Assembly: GCA_024364735.1 (NCBI GenBank)
Contig: JAGFNQ010002314.1
Location: 151,520-215,519, forward strand
Direction: 5' to 3'
Origin: Boesenbergia rotunda
Lineage: Eukaryota > Streptophyta > Magnoliopsida > Zingiberales > Zingiberaceae
DNA: 64,000 nt
In this document: positions 61,575-64,000 of the stretch, piece by piece
Layout: the number at the start of each line of letters is the position of its first letter
Position numbering within the stretch: the stretch's first letter is position 1
Translations under genes and position numbers: made by a program
The notes under the pieces: generated by a model
The model's database searches: none
What the model was told of the DNA's origin: nothing
Seen by the model: only the letters and a program-made list of their open reading frames with translations

Positions 61575-63865
61575 TGTTGGGACCGGGTGCATGTTGACAT
61601 GGATGCGGGTTCGTAATTTTAAAATTAATTACGTGCAGTGGAAGGTTTAGCATAAATAATTTCACAAATTATTTAACCACACATCTAAGCATGCAACCTT
61701 ATATTGTGTAGACATGATCATACATTTAAAATTTTGTAAAAAGTAAACTAATTTACTTAGTACCTCGCATAACTCGAAGGAAGGGACGAGATCCAACCGT
61801 AAGCGTCCCTTGGAAGCTCCGCCTCTATTCGCGTCCACGCCGAGTTTTCTTCGGGATGACTTCGCAAAGCCACGAGTTTCGTGCCGACAAGAACTACTAG
61901 ATTCTCCAAAGGTATGACAAGAATACCAAGAGAGAGATGGGAAGACTAACCACCAAACGAAGAACGGAATCAAGATTCCGGAAGGAAGGAAGGAGTTGCG
62001 CCCGCTTCTTCTTCTTCTCAAGGCAGCTGCTTGGTGGATGAAGCTCACGGCAACAAAGGGGTCCTCTAGGGCCGGCGGCACTAGAGGAGGGAGAGGGAGA
62101 GAAGGAGAGAGAGAGAGGGCTTATTCCTAGATCTCTTAGATTGATTTCCAAGCCTTGCCTTGGTTCCTTTATATAGTAGTCTCTCAATCGCCAAGTCTCC
62201 TTTTTATGGACTAAATTTTTATAAGAAATTTATCATATAAATTTTTCTATGATTTATTCCATCATGCCAAGTTTTTATCATAATTTAATTTATGATAAAA
62301 GCAACCATGTCTCCCCTTTTTTTTTCTTATGGAAAGAAATTCTTTATATAAATTTCTTTATCATGGTAAATCAATCCATTATTGATTTTATAAAATAAAA
62401 TAAACCAATCCATGGTTCATTTTAATTTCCATGAAAAATAAATTTCTTTATATAAATTTCTTTATCATGGTAAATCAATTCATTATTGATTTTATAAAAT
62501 AAAATAAACCAATCCATGATTCATTTTAATTTCCATGAAAAATAAACCATACCTTGGTTTATTATAAAATTTATATCATCCATAATTTTATAAAACAAAC
62601 CACACTTGGTTTTTTTATAAATTGGATCAAACAATTTGGTTCTCCCCTTTTAATGTGGCCGGCCAAACAAAGAGGGTGGGGACCCTCTTTGGCCGGCCAA
62701 ACCCAAGCCTATACCATACGAATTAAACTCATTTAATTCGTCTAATAAGCCTTCAAAAGACTTAGCCATTTTAAGCTTCCGATGCGTCTCTGAAAAATTC
62801 AGATTCGACTTATCTCTCTTGATCGGAAAATCCAATTTTCAACTCGTTTTAAATCCCTCGGATTACTCGTAGTGCGTGTGACTAAATAGGCTTTCGATTT
62901 ATGTTGGTCGTCTATAATTAACCAATTATAGAACGATCATGAGTGGCACCTAGTAGTACATCATGATCCCCAATTAATCGAAAGATCAACGGTTGACCTC
63001 AGAAATAATTCCGAAACCCTTCAGCAGCTATAATGAATCGTGCCCCATTCCCTTCACCATCTTATACCCACTTGGTTCAGGACACGGTCTATGTGTGTCA
63101 GTCCCCACTAGGCTGACTACGTCACACCTAGCCCAAGCAATATTTTTCTCGTCCTACGGATTCTAGTTACTCTCATGTATCTGAGAGATTCATACTCTGA
63201 ACATGTGATGCTCTGACCAGAGGCTTCGAGTAACAATCTGACGATAGGCCTTGGGTATACATCTCCTCGCAAGGAGTGGTGAATCCTTTGTAGGCTGTTC
63301 AAACATCTTCGGGCACTTCGGCTTATACCCAACCATCCTGGGTCCACACCTCCTTAGAGATGCTTGCTTAAGATGTTAAAGTATAAGTCTCCATGACCAA
63401 GATGACTTGAACACCGCAAGTCAAAGGAACATCACACTTAAGCTGCAGTAAGAACTTCATTGACATATCTATATGTAGATTACCATATGAAGTTTTACAG
63501 CCAGTCACTCCAATGAACTAGTTCCCTTAACTAGCATTCATGTTTATCTCCGGACATCCCAATGTCTCCAGCCAGTGAGAATCAGCTGATTAGAGAATAA
63601 CCCATGCTAGTCTCAACAGAATTGATAGTGTCCGTATTTATCAATTCATCGACTAGGGACAATTTCAATACTTCACAATTGCACATGTAGAGATAATCAC
63701 TAGTTGTGAATTCATCACAAATTCTCTCATGTTGTGAATTGTATTGCGGACATTCAGTAAATGAGTTTAAGATCTCAATCAAATACACAAACATGTATAC
63801 TCAAATAGTGAATATTCATTTATTAAAATAAATGATTACAATCATAAGGCGATTGCCTTAGGACA
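61575..63865 (-). repeat. Element E: 2.3-kb LTR, minus orientation
   Basis: The plus strand begins TGTTGGGACC and ends GCCTTAGGACA. Read on the minus strand it starts TGTCCTAAGGCAATCG, has a TATA-like TATATAAAGGAACC near 62164-62177, and then a CT-rich leader with (CT)n near 62096-62125. A 104-bp direct duplication lies at about 62336-62545 and a GGCCGGCC hairpin at 62657-62697. No partner LTR or matching target duplication is in the window (flanks cggag and cttct differ), so it is either one end of an element running out of the window or an old solo LTR. Confidence 0.55.
62336..62545. repeat. 104-bp tandem duplication within LTR E
   Basis: 'tttatcatggtaaatcaat', 'attgattttataaaataaaa' and 'ttcattttaatttccatg' occur twice with a 104-base period and very few differences. 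A shortened third piece follows. Confidence 0.85.
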
Positions 63866-64000
63866 CTTCTCTCACAATACTAACACGGAGAACCCCTCCT
63901 TCTGCTTTGAATGATCCGCTCGATGAAGATAGTCGTGATCAGATGGATCAATCTGTGGATTGGAGCTCCGGCGAAACCCTCCCCTTTGCTCCTCTCAGTG
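63866..64000. other. Sequence beyond LTR E
   Basis: 135 bases of moderately GC-rich DNA to the window edge. It may be internal sequence of element E or its flank. No motif is readable. Confidence 0.4.

Noticed and set aside
61662..62187. Minus-strand open frames of 96 and 139 codons in LTR E
   Set aside because: They sit just downstream of a TATA-like box in an LTR leader, overlap each other in different frames and have no domain motif. More likely untranslated leader.

Overview
The window is nuclear DNA of a flowering plant: genes with many short exons and canonical GT/AG introns, a chloroplast-targeted maltose transporter, an Au-type SINE remnant and a dense nest of LTR retrotransposons. 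The MEX1-like protein reads more like monocot than eudicot homologues as I remember them; that is a weak inference, and I do not name a species.

Left part (1-33.8 kb): two host genes, both on the minus strand. The first (coding 780-5964, 8 exons, 424 residues) is a MEX1-type plastid maltose transporter with every exon and splice site traceable and a TATA box at 6060-6066. The second (coding 7424-33488, 25 exons, about 2,064 residues) is a large plant-conserved protein of unknown function: an N-terminal galactose-binding-like domain, a very long helical middle, a charged coiled coil and an Arg-rich tail. Its largest exon carries a one-base frame disruption in a homopolymer, and the next splice junction looks shifted. 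Its introns hold an Au SINE, several tandem duplications and a degenerate repeat of about 300-324 bp that also lies in a MEX1 intron.

Middle (33.8-36.7 kb): intergenic DNA and a decayed CACTA (tnp2) transposase relic on the minus strand.

Right part (36.7-64 kb): nested LTR elements with Sirevirus-type (Ty1-copia) signatures, namely LTRs ending in C-rich TTCACCCCCC-type tracts, AAAAAGGGGGAGAT polypurine tracts and initiator-Met tRNA primer sites. Element D (minus strand) is oldest. Element A (36989-51089, TSD cctag) lies in the LTR of D. Element B (41221-48105, TSD ccgct) lies in the reverse transcriptase of A. Element C (51933-59481, TSD attat) lies in the internal region of D. A has a broken gag-pol. 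B and C have gag but no pol. B additionally carries a spliced accessory gene, with its own TATA promoter, for a 'putative plant transposon protein' family member. A further 2.3 kb minus-strand LTR (E, 61575-63865) closes the window.

Main finding: each LTR family carries its own palindrome array just upstream of the TATA box (CAGTCGACTG in A and B, GGGCGCCC in C). The internal promoter of the accessory gene in B uses the same CAGTCGACTG pairs, and the length differences within each LTR pair fall largely or wholly inside these arrays and one 51-bp minisatellite.
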